Source of the DNA: SAR86 cluster bacterium AG-422-P06
GTDB taxonomy: Bacteria > Pseudomonadota > Gammaproteobacteria > Magnimaribacterales > TMED112
Length of the DNA: 53,523 bases
Direction of reading: 5' to 3'
NCBI GenBank assembly: GCA_003213455.1
Contig: QCMX01000003.1
Location: forward strand, 1-53,523
Positions 21,408-31,826 of the stretch are shown piece by piece. The notes beneath the pieces were generated by a model. That model was not told the DNA's origin, did not search any database, and saw only the letters and a list, made by a program, of their open reading frames with translations. A program made the position numbers and the translations under genes. The first letter of the stretch is position 1. Each line of letters opens with the position of its first letter.

Positions 21408-22337
21408 ATGGCTTTCTCATTCTTATTCCCGGGACAGGGAGCTCAATATTCAGGAATGTTCAAAGAGCATTTTCAAGAATTCCCTGAATTTCAAGAAACT
21501 CTAGCTATTGGTGAAGAATTCTATAAAGAAGATCTTAGAAGCATAATATTAACCGATGACCCCAGGCTAAATGATACCTACTACACACAACCATTATTGA
21601 TGTTGATGAGTTATTCGCTTTTTCAGGTATGGAAAAAGCATAATTGTCCAATGCCAAAAGTGGCTGCGGGGCATAGTCTTGGTGAGGTATCTGCATTTTT
21701 ATGTGCTGGAGGTTTCAGTGTAAAAGATGCATTGAGGTTTATAAAATTTCGAGCAACTTTCATGATAGAAAGCAAAGGAGATACTAAGACAAAGATGTCA
21801 GCTGTACTTGGTCTGGACAGTGAAAGTATAAGAAAAATATTAGCCGATAAAAAAGCTAAATTTTTAGAGGCTGTGAATTTGAATTCTCCATTACAAACGG
21901 TTATTGCAGGTAATACAGATGAGATTGAAGCAGTAAAAAATGAGCTAGCTGATAAAGGCGCTAAAAGAGTTATTGATTTAGCAGTATCAGTGCCATCTCA
22001 TTCAAGTTTAATGAATATTGCTACCACAAAACTAAAACTTGTTTTAGACGAACTCAATATCGCAAAACCAAGCTTTCCGGTAATACAAAACCTACATGCA
22101 AAGATTCCATTAACAACTAAAGAGATTTGCAATAATCTTGCTGAACAGATATCCAACCCTGTTCAGTGGGTATCATCAATGAATAGATTGAAGAAATATG
22201 GTCTTGAAGAACATATTGAATTTGGCCCTAATAAAGTTCTTTCAAGTTTGGCAAAGCAAAACAGGATTAAAGGAACATTTTCATCTCTTGATAATATTGA
22301 TACATTTAAAGAACTACTTGATAAATATGGCAAATAA
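21408..22337 (+). CDS. fabD: Malonyl-CoA:ACP transacylase
   Basis: FLFPGQGAQYSGM, AGHSLGEVSAF. Confidence 0.94.
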   Translation: MAFSFLFPGQGAQYSGMFKEHFQEFPEFQETLAIGEEFYKEDLRSIILTDDPRLNDTYYTQPLLMLMSYSLFQVWKKHNCPMPKVAAGHSLGEVSAFLCAGGFSVKDALRFIKFRATFMIESKGDTKTKMSAVLGLDSESIRKILADKKAKFLEAVNLNSPLQTVIAGNTDEIEAVKNELADKGAKRVIDLAVSVPSHSSLMNIATTKLKLVLDELNIAKPSFPVIQNLHAKIPLTTKEICNNLAEQISNPVQWVSSMNRLKKYGLEEHIEFGPNKVLSSLAKQNRIKGTFSSLDNIDTFKELLDKYGK

Positions 22338-23028
22338 AAAAGTAATTGTTACAGGCGGTAACAGGGGAATAGGAAAAGGCATAGTTCTAAGCTTACTAGA
22401 GTGTGGTTATGAAGTTCTTGCCACTTGCCGAGATGCCTCAAATTTTGATTTTTCTCATGAAAATCTTTCTGTTGCTAATCTCGATATTTCTGATGATGCT
22501 TCGGTAGAGGCTTTTCGTATATCTGTTGAGGAATTCGAACCAAATATTTTGATTAATAATGCAGGCATAACCAAAGATAATCTTTTTTTAAGAATGTCTG
22601 AGGATGATTGGAATGAAGTAATAAATACAAATTTAAATGGAGTATTCAAGATTACCAAGTTAGTAGTTAAAGGTATGCTCAAAAGAAGATGGGGAAGAAT
22701 CATAAATATAAGTTCAATCTCAGGTTCAATGGGAAATCCAGGCCAAACTAACTATTCAGCATCAAAAGCTGGTGTGGACGCGTTTACTAGGTCTCTCGCT
22801 AAAGAATTGGGATCGAGAAACATTACAGTAAATTCAATTGCTCCAGGCTTTATTGAAACTGACATGACAGAGGGTGTTTTAGACCAAGAAATAATAGACA
22901 AGATTCCCCTAAAAAGAGCAGGTAAGGTTGAAGATGTTGCTTCTCTAGTGAACTTTTTATCATCTGAGGAATCAAATTATATAACCGGCCAAACTTTAGT
23001 AGTTGATGGCGGGCTATTTATGAAGTAA
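22327..23028 (+). CDS. fabG: 3-oxoacyl-[ACP] reductase
   Basis: MANKKVIVTGGNRGIGKGI, NNAGITKDNLFLRMSEDDW, NYSASKAGVDAFTRSLAKEL. Start at 22327 preferred over 22198 (11-bp overlap with fabD). Confidence 0.94.
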   Translation: MANKKVIVTGGNRGIGKGIVLSLLECGYEVLATCRDASNFDFSHENLSVANLDISDDASVEAFRISVEEFEPNILINNAGITKDNLFLRMSEDDWNEVINTNLNGVFKITKLVVKGMLKRRWGRIINISSISGSMGNPGQTNYSASKAGVDAFTRSLAKELGSRNITVNSIAPGFIETDMTEGVLDQEIIDKIPLKRAGKVEDVASLVNFLSSEESNYITGQTLVVDGGLFMK

Positions 23029-23060
23029 TGTATGCTTTACGAATTTACTGAGGAGTAATA

Positions 23061-23294
23061 ATGAGCGAAGTTCTAGATAAAGTTGTAGAAATAGTTTGCA
23101 ATCAGCTGACTGTAAATAAAGATGATGTCACACCAGATTCTTCTTTTGTAGAAGATTTAGGAGCAGATTCACTGGATACTGTTGAATTAGTAATGGCATT
23201 TGAAGAGGAATTCGGTCTTGAAATTCCAGATGACGAAGCTGAAAATATTACAACAATTAAGAGTGCCGTCGATTGGATCCAAAACAATAGCTAA
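23061..23294 (+). CDS. acpP: Acyl carrier protein
   Basis: [36 protein letters not shown]. Confidence 0.97.
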   Translation: MSEVLDKVVEIVCNQLTVNKDDVTPDSSFVEDLGADSLDTVELVMAFEEEFGLEIPDDEAENITTIKSAVDWIQNNS

Positions 23295-24255
23295 GAAATC
23301 ACTACTTTTTTTCCTAGTTCTTGGGTTTTTATTTATATCTACAAAGCTTCAGTTTGCGCTTGAGCAAAAAATCCCTGTCCAAGACCATAACCAAACCTTC
23401 ATAGTTGAGAAGGGCGATAGCCTATATGGAATACTTTCTGATATCGAGGCAGAGTATGGTCTTTATAGTACATGGTGGGTGAGGTTCAAATACATATTTA
23501 AAGACCATCCTGTTATAAAAGCAGGCCGATATAACATACCGTCTAATTCAAGCATCTCAGAGCTAATTAAGCGCTTTGAGGAGGGTGATGTTCAGTTATT
23601 TAAGCTTGCAGTTATTGAAGGTACAGTTGCAAAGAAAAGCTTAGATAACTTAGAAGAGCTAATTAATAACCAAAACTTACAAATAAACATTCCCAAAGAA
23701 GTGAGTGACATATTCTCTCGTGAGGGTCTTATTATGCCTGACACATATTTTTTTAGTGACGAGCAAGATCTCATTGAAGTTTTGGCAAATTCAAAATCCT
23801 ATCTAGATGAATATTTAATAAAAGCATGGGAAAGCAAGCCAAAAGATAATCCTTTAAATTCACCCAAAGAAGCTCTGATTCTTGCTTCAATTATTGAGAG
23901 AGAAGCAGTTTTGCCATCTGAGCAAACAACAATTGCATCAGTATTTCTAGCTAGACTAAATATAAATATGAAATTACAGGCCGATCCAACTTCTTCATAT
24001 GGCTATTATCAGGATTATGGGAAAAAAATTGGCAGAGCAGTTCTAGACGATAAAAACTTATACAACACTTATCAGGTGAAAGGTCTTCCACCTGGACCAA
24101 TTTGCTACCCATCTAAAGGTGCTATCGATGCAGCAATAATGTCGTCTCCTGGTGATTATTTCTATTTTGTAGCTAGAGGTGATGGATCTCATGTTTTTTC
24201 AAAAACATATCAGGAACATAATAAAGCTGTAAAAAAGTATATTTACAGTAAATAA
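23263..24255 (+). CDS. mltG: Endolytic murein transglycosylase MltG (YceG-like)
   Basis: TM anchor, [64 protein letters not shown]. Start uncertain (GTG 23263, ATG 23230 or 23200), all inside the acpP 3' end. Confidence 0.9.
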   Translation: MPSIGSKTIAKKSLLFFLVLGFLFISTKLQFALEQKIPVQDHNQTFIVEKGDSLYGILSDIEAEYGLYSTWWVRFKYIFKDHPVIKAGRYNIPSNSSISELIKRFEEGDVQLFKLAVIEGTVAKKSLDNLEELINNQNLQINIPKEVSDIFSREGLIMPDTYFFSDEQDLIEVLANSKSYLDEYLIKAWESKPKDNPLNSPKEALILASIIEREAVLPSEQTTIASVFLARLNINMKLQADPTSSYGYYQDYGKKIGRAVLDDKNLYNTYQVKGLPPGPICYPSKGAIDAAIMSSPGDYFYFVARGDGSHVFSKTYQEHNKAVKKYIYSK

Positions 24256-24263
24256 TATATATC

Positions 24264-24881
24264 GTGTTTATTTCATTTGAAGGTATTGAAGGATCAGGAA
24301 AGTCTACTCAAATTGACTTATTAGAATCCCATCTTAAAGAGCTAGGTTATAAAGTTGCAAAACTCAGAGAGCCAGGCGGCACTCTTATGGGTGAGAAGAT
24401 AAGAGATATTTTTCTACAAGATACTTCAGAAAAAGTTGATCCAATTACAGAAGCTTTTTTACTTTATGCTTCAAGAAAACATCTTGACCAAAACTTCTTA
24501 AGGGAAAAAATTAATCAAGGATATATCGTTATTGCTGATAGGTACTCTGATGCTACTGTAGCCTATCAATGTTTTGGTAAAGGCCTAGAGAAAGACTTTA
24601 TAGATCTAATACACAATAGCTCTAATTTGCTAACTCCAGATTTAACATTTTATATGGATATTTCAGCTGAAATGTCGAGGGAAAGGATATCTGATAGAGA
24701 GATGGATAGGATGGAAAGTGAGTCAGTTGAGTTTTTTGACAGGGTAAGACAAGGATACTTGCAGATAGCAGCAGAGAACCCAGAAAGAGTAATAAGCCTC
24801 GATGCAAACAAAAGCATTAACGAATTAAAAGATGAGATTGCCACTAAAACTACTGAAAAACTAAATGCTTCCTTGGGATAA
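24264..24881 (+). CDS. tmk: Thymidylate kinase
   Basis: FISFEGIEGSGKSTQIDLLESHL, REPGGTLMGEKIRDIFL, DRYSDATVAYQ; GTG start. Confidence 0.94.
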   Translation: MFISFEGIEGSGKSTQIDLLESHLKELGYKVAKLREPGGTLMGEKIRDIFLQDTSEKVDPITEAFLLYASRKHLDQNFLREKINQGYIVIADRYSDATVAYQCFGKGLEKDFIDLIHNSSNLLTPDLTFYMDISAEMSRERISDREMDRMESESVEFFDRVRQGYLQIAAENPERVISLDANKSINELKDEIATKTTEKLNASLG

Positions 24882-25680
24882 AAAATTTTTAGATGGCATA
24901 GGCAGTATTCAGCCTAAAACAATTTTATGTGGGCCTGATGGCCTTAATATAAATGACATTTCAAGAAGTTTGGTTAAGAAATTAATCTCTGAAACAGACA
25001 GTAGAGATTACTCAGACAGTAAGTTGGAAAACATAGCTTCACCTAACTTCTATTTTCTAAAAAGAGATCCAGAAAAAAGCATCATACCAATTTCTGAACT
25101 TAGAGAACCAAGAGATTTTCTTACCCTAAGTACTTCAAACAGAAGGTTGCTTTTTATTCAGGGTGGGGAAGATATAAGAATTGATGGTTATAATTCATTG
25201 CTCAAAGTTGCAGAGGATACTGGTAAGGACACATATATATTTATTTCTACTAATAATCTTTCACAAATTCCATCGACTATAAAAAGTAGATTTCACATCA
25301 CCAGAGTACCAAGACCTTCAGCATCTGAAGTAAAAGAATATCTTTCATCTAAATCATTCAACCTCTCAGAAGATGCACTTAATTTTTTATCAGAAAATCC
25401 AAATGAATTTGATAGATCAATAGATGAAATATCAACAAAAATGGAAAAATATGATTCGTACCTTAAAAATAAAAACATTCAGTCAAAAGATAAAGGTGAA
25501 ATTTCAGCCTTCACCGATTATCTTATATTTCTTGAGAAGAGTAGGGTTGTTTCAAATAGTAAACAGTCATTGATACATCTAGAGAAATTGATTGATATTA
25601 AAAAATCTATAAATTTACCAAACAATTTAAGTCTTGATGTAATCAAATTAAGACTCAATTCTTGTCTTGAATTGGTTTAG
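24865..25680 (+). CDS. holB: DNA polymerase III delta-prime subunit, divergent
   Basis: Follows tmk; YNSLLKVAEDTGKDTYIFISTNNLSQIPSTIKSRF resembles the delta-prime core. Confidence 0.8.
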   Translation: MLPWDKKFLDGIGSIQPKTILCGPDGLNINDISRSLVKKLISETDSRDYSDSKLENIASPNFYFLKRDPEKSIIPISELREPRDFLTLSTSNRRLLFIQGGEDIRIDGYNSLLKVAEDTGKDTYIFISTNNLSQIPSTIKSRFHITRVPRPSASEVKEYLSSKSFNLSEDALNFLSENPNEFDRSIDEISTKMEKYDSYLKNKNIQSKDKGEISAFTDYLIFLEKSRVVSNSKQSLIHLEKLIDIKKSINLPNNLSLDVIKLRLNSCLELV

Positions 25681-27181
25681 GAAAAAACTTGTTATTTTGT
25701 TCAAAAGAATAAGCCATATTAAGCAGCTTAACTTCATCCCATGCTGAACCCATAAAAGAGACCCCGGTAGGGAGGCTATCTGAAAAATCTAGAGGTATTG
25801 TGATATGAGGATAGCCAGATATAGCTGACAAGGCTCCATTTCCCCAACCATTTTCAAAAGTATCTCCAGTCTGATAATTAATTTTCCATGCAGTATTTCT
25901 AGTCAAACCTACAAGAGCATCCAGTTTATTATCAGCTAATGTATCGTCTATAGCTTTCTTAGCATATTCAAGCGTTTTTAATGACTCTTGATAGATGTTT
26001 TCAGTTCTGACACTTCCAATAGTTCTTCCTGGCGCAGACTCTACGCTTTTGATGAAATATTCTTGCCCATAGAAGCTCATAACTTGTTTAGAATTTAATT
26101 TATTAAAATCTATAACTGATTCCATATCCTGCATTCTTGATTTAGATTTTTTTAGGTAACTATTAAGACCTATATAGAATTCATGCTGAAGAACAAATAA
26201 AGCAGCAGACCAAAAATTTTCAGGCATGCCAGAAAATCTAACTTCTATTACTTCAGCACCAATTGATTTTAGCTGTTTTTTAACCTTTTCAATTAATCTT
26301 AATGCCTCATTTGGAGCATTAAGATCTGGCATTATTAAACCTATTCTTTTTCCATTTAAGTAATCTCTGTTTAATTCTGTCAGTGCATCAAAATCGTAAT
26401 TGCTTGGTATTGAATGCGTGTATACATCTTTAGGGTCTTTTCCTGAAATAGCTTGAAGTACTATTGCAGCATCTAAAACGCTTCTTGCTAGAGGTCCAGC
26501 AGTGTCCTGGGTAGAAGAAATAGGAATTATTCCATGTCTGCTAACAAGCCCAACTGTAGGCTTTATTCCTACAACACCATTCATTGAAGCAGGGCAGGTT
26601 ATAGAGCCATTTGTTTCAGTGCCTATCGATACAGGAACAAGACCAAGAGCAACTGCTGCTGCACTGCCTGAGCTTGATCCGCAAGGACTGTAGTTATAGT
26701 TGTATGGATTTCTTGTTTGTCCCCCATAGCTTGACCACCCACTTACAGATTTTTCTCCCCTAAAATTAGCCCATTCTGATAAATTTGCTTTTCCAAGAAT
26801 AAGAAAACCAGCTTTTTTTAGATTCTTGACTAAATGAGCATCACTTCGTGGAAAATTATCGGTTAAAGAGATTGATCCTGCAGTATTAGCAAGCCCCTTT
26901 GCATCTATATTATCTTTAAGGAGTATAGGTACACCTTGCCAATCTTTATTCTTGCCATACACGTATGATCTGTAAAGCTGATTAGTTTCATAAAGAGAAA
27001 TTATAGAATTAACATCATTATCTGAGTTTTTTACCCAATCAGAGTAGTCTTTTAGAAAAGCTTTTTTATTTTTACTGTCAGATAGGTTTTCTTGAAACTC
27101 AGTGACTGAGAGAGCCTTAAATGATTCTGAGCTCCATAGAAAAGACGATAAAAATAAGACAAATATTGCTTTAGAACTCAT
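25655..27181 (-). CDS. Amidase-signature family protein, probably exported
   Basis: LLKDNIDAKGLANTAGSISL, PCGSSSGSAAAVALGLVPVSIGTETNGSITCPASMNGVVGIKPTVGLVSRHGIIPIS; N-terminal hydrophobic segment at start 27181. Confidence 0.88.
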   Translation of the reverse strand: MSSKAIFVLFLSSFLWSSESFKALSVTEFQENLSDSKNKKAFLKDYSDWVKNSDNDVNSIISLYETNQLYRSYVYGKNKDWQGVPILLKDNIDAKGLANTAGSISLTDNFPRSDAHLVKNLKKAGFLILGKANLSEWANFRGEKSVSGWSSYGGQTRNPYNYNYSPCGSSSGSAAAVALGLVPVSIGTETNGSITCPASMNGVVGIKPTVGLVSRHGIIPISSTQDTAGPLARSVLDAAIVLQAISGKDPKDVYTHSIPSNYDFDALTELNRDYLNGKRIGLIMPDLNAPNEALRLIEKVKKQLKSIGAEVIEVRFSGMPENFWSAALFVLQHEFYIGLNSYLKKSKSRMQDMESVIDFNKLNSKQVMSFYGQEYFIKSVESAPGRTIGSVRTENIYQESLKTLEYAKKAIDDTLADNKLDALVGLTRNTAWKINYQTGDTFENGWGNGALSAISGYPHITIPLDFSDSLPTGVSFMGSAWDEVKLLNMAYSFEQNNKFFPKPIQDKN

Positions 27182-27182
27182 C

Positions 27183-28628
27183 TTAGATAAATTGCTTTTT
27201 AGCGACAGATAACAGGTTAGCTTGAAGATTTTCATTATTTAAATGAAATCTATCTATTTCATTGTCCCAATCAAGGTCTTTAAAGTCTAAGAGCCCTTTC
27301 TTATACCAGTCTTCGTCTTTAAACTCTAAATCCTGTGAAGATTTAATAAAGGTATTCATTAACCAAGTCCTGCTTGTAATTTCATTGATTAAATCAAAAA
27401 TTTCTTCGCATTTTTCATAAGTATTATTAAGGAAATATGCAAAAAATAGATTATTTGTTCGTCTGTCAGAACTACTATCTGCAAATGGTACAGGATCAAT
27501 TGCATATAATTTTTCCCACATTTTTACTCCCTCTGAAATTTTATTGTTTCTTAAAAGCGCATCACCGTAAATAGACATCACATTAGGGTTATTTGGGTTA
27601 GCATTGAAAGAAATTGTGGCAAATTTTAGAGCCTGAGCATAATCATGCAAGGAAAGGTGTACCTCTCCCAAGAGTCTGTTAGCATTCCAATCATTTTCAT
27701 TCATTTCTTTTGCAAAATTTATTGCTTCAAACATCTCATTTACCCACTCATCTGTTTGCTCTACAAAACCCATACCTATAGCTTGACCCATAGTGCAGGC
27801 TTTCCAGGAGTAGGGCAGAGGGTTTGTTTTATCAGCTTCTATTGCTAAATTAAGCATTTTCAATGCTTCAGTATTAGATTCTTTGTTATATTTCTGATTT
27901 AAGGCTCTTCCCTTAAGCATATAGTCATATGAAGTCATATTTTTTGTAGGTTTTCTAAAGGCTCTTTTAAGACTTTTTATTTCAATATTTCCTACAGTTT
28001 GATTAATAATTTTTTTAACAATTTCATCTTGTACTTCGAAGATATCCTTCTTAACACGATCATATTTATTTGACCAAAGTACATTACCATCTTCAGATTC
28101 AGATAATTCCACAGATATCCTAAGCCTATCTTCTACCGCTCTAATGCTTCCAGATACTAAATAATCAGCATTCCATTTGGAGGCAAATTCATTAACAGAA
28201 AGCGCATCATTCCTACATTCGAAACATGCTTTTCTAGAAACAATTTCAACCTCTTTTATCATAGAAAACTCACTTATTAAGTCTTCTACGATGCCATCAA
28301 CAAGAAATAAACCTTCTTCATCTTTATTGAGATTCTCAAATGGCAGGACCCCAATTTTGGGTATTAAGTTTTCACTTTTGACAACACCTTTATTTGTTTC
28401 TACTTCGTCATCTTCAGATCTTAAGAAATATGCCATTAATAGGAACACAGGCAAGAATGCTGGCACTCCAATAAACAAAGTTTGCATGAATAGCTCTTGA
28501 GAGATCCCTAAAGTATCTTTAATGGAAACATTGTTTACTACAACACTTGCTAATTGTATTAATGCAAAACCAGCAACTACATATGCAGTTGCACTTTTCC
28601 ATAAAACTTTAAAAACCTTCTTTAACAT
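27183..28628 (-). CDS. Membrane-anchored FlgO/TolB-like plus TPR protein (like the accessory half of 'adenylate cyclase-like' proteins, no cyclase domain)
   Basis: N-terminal TM; IGVLPFENLNKDEEGLFLVDGIVEDLISEFSMIKEVEIVSR, LVSGSIRAVEDRLRISVELSESEDGNVLWSNKYDR; TPR-like C-terminus. Confidence 0.75.
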   Translation of the reverse strand: MLKKVFKVLWKSATAYVVAGFALIQLASVVVNNVSIKDTLGISQELFMQTLFIGVPAFLPVFLLMAYFLRSEDDEVETNKGVVKSENLIPKIGVLPFENLNKDEEGLFLVDGIVEDLISEFSMIKEVEIVSRKACFECRNDALSVNEFASKWNADYLVSGSIRAVEDRLRISVELSESEDGNVLWSNKYDRVKKDIFEVQDEIVKKIINQTVGNIEIKSLKRAFRKPTKNMTSYDYMLKGRALNQKYNKESNTEALKMLNLAIEADKTNPLPYSWKACTMGQAIGMGFVEQTDEWVNEMFEAINFAKEMNENDWNANRLLGEVHLSLHDYAQALKFATISFNANPNNPNVMSIYGDALLRNNKISEGVKMWEKLYAIDPVPFADSSSDRRTNNLFFAYFLNNTYEKCEEIFDLINEITSRTWLMNTFIKSSQDLEFKDEDWYKKGLLDFKDLDWDNEIDRFHLNNENLQANLLSVAKKQFI

Positions 28629-31480
28629 TATGGATCTATTCTAGGTGAGGTACCTAATCCAGCCCCATAAACTACTGCATTTAACCATAGTCTGCTTGTT
28701 CCTAGTGCTGCACCTCTAAAGTTTGGCTCTCCTGAAAATAAAATTACCTGGCCTCTACCAACCCTTTCTCGTGTAAGGTAGGCTGAGTTTGCAATTCTTT
28801 GTGAAGCTTCAGGCCAAACTAAGCCACTCATTTTTACATTGAGATCTGTATTAGGCGGCATATCAGACCAGTTAATTGTTCTATAGGTTGTAGCTTCTTT
28901 GTTTTCAATTATCTGTCCCACTCGAACAGCTGCTTCAGAGTTATTGCTAGTCATAAGAACAGGGTTATTGCCATAAAGAACGGGGAGGGTATCTATTGTT
29001 CCAAACGTTAACCAATGCTCATTATCAATTCTTCCTGCAACAATAGCACCAGATGGCATAAACAAAGACTGCCACTTATCCCTCATTTCTAATTGCGCTT
29101 TATTGAATTTGTTTTTACTAACTTCCCAAGGGTATTCAACTTCAAAATCTACCTTATTTTCGTTAACCTTTTGCATATCAATTTCTACGCTCAATGCTCC
29201 AAATTCACGCTGTAGATCCATGTTATAGGCTTCACTTTTATCGAATGTGCTTGAAATTTGTCTAACTGAACCAATTCCATTTTCAGATGCAAGACTTCTT
29301 GAACTTCCATTGTGAGCAATTAAGGTACCACCTTGTTTAACCCAATCTCTTATGCTGCTCATTTCAGAGTTTGATAGCCCTTGATAGCCACTTGGCATAA
29401 TAATTGTGTTGTAACGGGTTAAATCACCATAACTAACAGATGAGCCATTTACCATGCTATGTCTAATGCCCAGGTGGTGATCTAAAGACCACCAACTTAC
29501 ACCCACATCATATGAGCTGAAGTTTTGCTGTGCCATTAATGCAATTTGTGGTCGTTCTAAAAGCCTGAAATGTCTACCACCCCAATCTGGAAGTTCCTCA
29601 GGTCCAAAACCTGAATCTATTGATACAACTGAAATGCTTAAATCACTAGCCACAGACCCAACAACAGAGCTTAAATTTTCAAAATTTGGATTATCCATTT
29701 CAATAACAACTACGCTGCCTCGTGGAAGGTTTTGGTCTGAAAGAATAGATTCTTTGTCTATAATTCTAACCTCAATACCAAGCTCCATAAGTCTTGCAGC
29801 GAAGGCTACAGAGCGATCATCTATCCCATTTACAGCCCACATAAGAGCATCTTTATTGATAGTATTGTCTATTTTTGATGGTTCCCATTTCGAAAGATTT
29901 CCTTGTATATTCTCTTGAACAGTAACTGCTTCTAGGCCGTACATCATGGTTAAGTTAAAAGCTGTTGTGTCATACATTATTGAAGAGCCATTCTTTAAAG
30001 TTTGTCTTCTTTCCTCTTCCAGGACTGACTCAATTATTTCAGCATCAAATTCAAGTATTGCTGCTATTAAAGGTGCTTCTGGCTGAAGATTTGGAATAAT
30101 CATGCTACCAGCTGGTATTACATAATTCTCTTGAGAATCACCAGTTTGTTTTAAAGCAGATTTAGTCTGAATAGGTTTGGTATTTAAATAAATTTCAATA
30201 TCTTGAGCTTGGAGTTTCTTAGCAAAAGTATTAAGTCTTCCTATATTTTCTGTAGGCAATACAACAAAGGTTTGATTAGCAAATTCACTATTTTTAGAGA
30301 CATTATATTTTCTTCCATCCCAGAAATCTTGATACATAGCCTTTGTATGTTTTTCAAGAGTTTTAAGGTTAGCTAAGGTACTAACAAACTGGTGATGGAC
30401 TGATTCTTTATATGATTGAATCGTTCCCTCAGGTCTTCTTACACCATCTTCAGACATTCTAGATTGCTCATATAAGATCCCTAAACTTCCTCTAAATTGA
30501 ATATAAAAAGAGTAGCCAGGATAGAGGTCTTCATGCCATTCACCAGTATAAAATCGCCAATTATTATCATCAAAAGCTTTTGCTTGATCATCAGCAAAAA
30601 CATTACCCCATTTAATTAAATCTCTGTCTATATTTGTATTTATTGGTTCTCTTGGAGGCCCAGTCATAAAGGTATCTTGGGCACCCATCTCATGACCATC
30701 AACAAGAATTTGTGGACGCCATTTATTGATTAAAGGTACTCTTCCTTGAGTTTCAGGTTGAGTAAGGTAAAACCAATCTCTATTCAGATCGAAGTAATAA
30801 TGATTTGTTCTTGCATAAGGCCAGTCGCCTGAATGTAAAAGAGATTGATCATCATAATTTGGTGCTGTTCCTCTATATTGTTCAAGGGATTTTACGAACC
30901 TATCTCTACCATCTGGATTCATCATAGGGTCAACAATTACTATCATATTATCTAGCATGTTAGTAACAGCATTATCTTTACTTGCTATTAGGTGATAAAT
31001 AATACCTAATGCTGCATCTGCACCAGATGTCTCGTTACCATGGATAGAATAGGCCATCCAAGCAGTTGCTGGTAACGATTCGATTAAAGATTGAGCTTCA
31101 CGATTAGAAGTAGCTCTGGCATCTGAGAGTTTAGCAATAGATTTTTGGATATTATCTAAATTAGCAAGATTTTCAGGTGAGGATATATACAATGCAAACA
31201 ATGTGCGACCTTCATGTGTTTTGCCATATTCAATTACTTTTAGCCTGTCAGATTGTTGTGCATATGCTCTTATAGCGTTTTCAATCTGATAAGGGCTAGC
31301 TACTCTAGTACCATAATCAAAATCAAGAAAATTGTCAGGATGGCTGATAGTATCTAGATAATTACCATTAAGAATAGTATTTGAATATAAATCTTTCGAT
31401 AAAGAAGTTGGTTTCATTAAATCTCCAATTAAATAATTAGAGGAGAGTAGGGTGAGTAACATTAAAAATCTGTAAATCAT
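28628..31480 (-). CDS. M14-family zinc carboxypeptidase, secreted, with C-terminal GATase1-like region
   Basis: YSIHGNETSGADAALGIIYHL, VDPMMNPDGRDRF, LVDGHEMGAQDTFM; MPSGYQGLSNSEMSSIRDWVKQGGTLIAHNG late in the protein. Confidence 0.85.
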   Translation of the reverse strand: MIYRFLMLLTLLSSNYLIGDLMKPTSLSKDLYSNTILNGNYLDTISHPDNFLDFDYGTRVASPYQIENAIRAYAQQSDRLKVIEYGKTHEGRTLFALYISSPENLANLDNIQKSIAKLSDARATSNREAQSLIESLPATAWMAYSIHGNETSGADAALGIIYHLIASKDNAVTNMLDNMIVIVDPMMNPDGRDRFVKSLEQYRGTAPNYDDQSLLHSGDWPYARTNHYYFDLNRDWFYLTQPETQGRVPLINKWRPQILVDGHEMGAQDTFMTGPPREPINTNIDRDLIKWGNVFADDQAKAFDDNNWRFYTGEWHEDLYPGYSFYIQFRGSLGILYEQSRMSEDGVRRPEGTIQSYKESVHHQFVSTLANLKTLEKHTKAMYQDFWDGRKYNVSKNSEFANQTFVVLPTENIGRLNTFAKKLQAQDIEIYLNTKPIQTKSALKQTGDSQENYVIPAGSMIIPNLQPEAPLIAAILEFDAEIIESVLEEERRQTLKNGSSIMYDTTAFNLTMMYGLEAVTVQENIQGNLSKWEPSKIDNTINKDALMWAVNGIDDRSVAFAARLMELGIEVRIIDKESILSDQNLPRGSVVVIEMDNPNFENLSSVVGSVASDLSISVVSIDSGFGPEELPDWGGRHFRLLERPQIALMAQQNFSSYDVGVSWWSLDHHLGIRHSMVNGSSVSYGDLTRYNTIIMPSGYQGLSNSEMSSIRDWVKQGGTLIAHNGSSRSLASENGIGSVRQISSTFDKSEAYNMDLQREFGALSVEIDMQKVNENKVDFEVEYPWEVSKNKFNKAQLEMRDKWQSLFMPSGAIVAGRIDNEHWLTFGTIDTLPVLYGNNPVLMTSNNSEAAVRVGQIIENKEATTYRTINWSDMPPNTDLNVKMSGLVWPEASQRIANSAYLTRERVGRGQVILFSGEPNFRGAALGTSRLWLNAVVYGAGLGTSPRIDP

Positions 31481-31826
31481 AAAAAATCCGATAATTGAGT
31501 AAATTTATTCAATATTAATATAAAAAATTAAAAAAATTGTTCGATTTATGCAAAAAATTCAAAATAGGGCCCAGAAAGCTTTTCTAGAAGAAATTATTGA
31601 AAATGTGAGATAGTAGTCAACTAATTATTAGAGACATATCTTAAACGTGAAATTTAAGAGTAATTTTTTTCTTCAAAATAATATTTTTTTAGCAATTTCA
31701 TAAATTTTAAAAACTAAGCAATTTTTTTTAGATATTTTTTTCGATCAATTACAAACTACAAAAATATATAAATTTTCTCAGGGTAGGTTAGTACTTTTTT
31801 TCCACACTTTTATCCACATGCAAATA

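Noticed and set aside
31445-31788. KOPS-like octamers GAGTAGGG (31445) and GGGTAGGT (31781) pointing toward dif
   Set aside because: Each is one mismatch from GGGNAGGG, and two sites cannot show a polarity bias without a genome-wide count.
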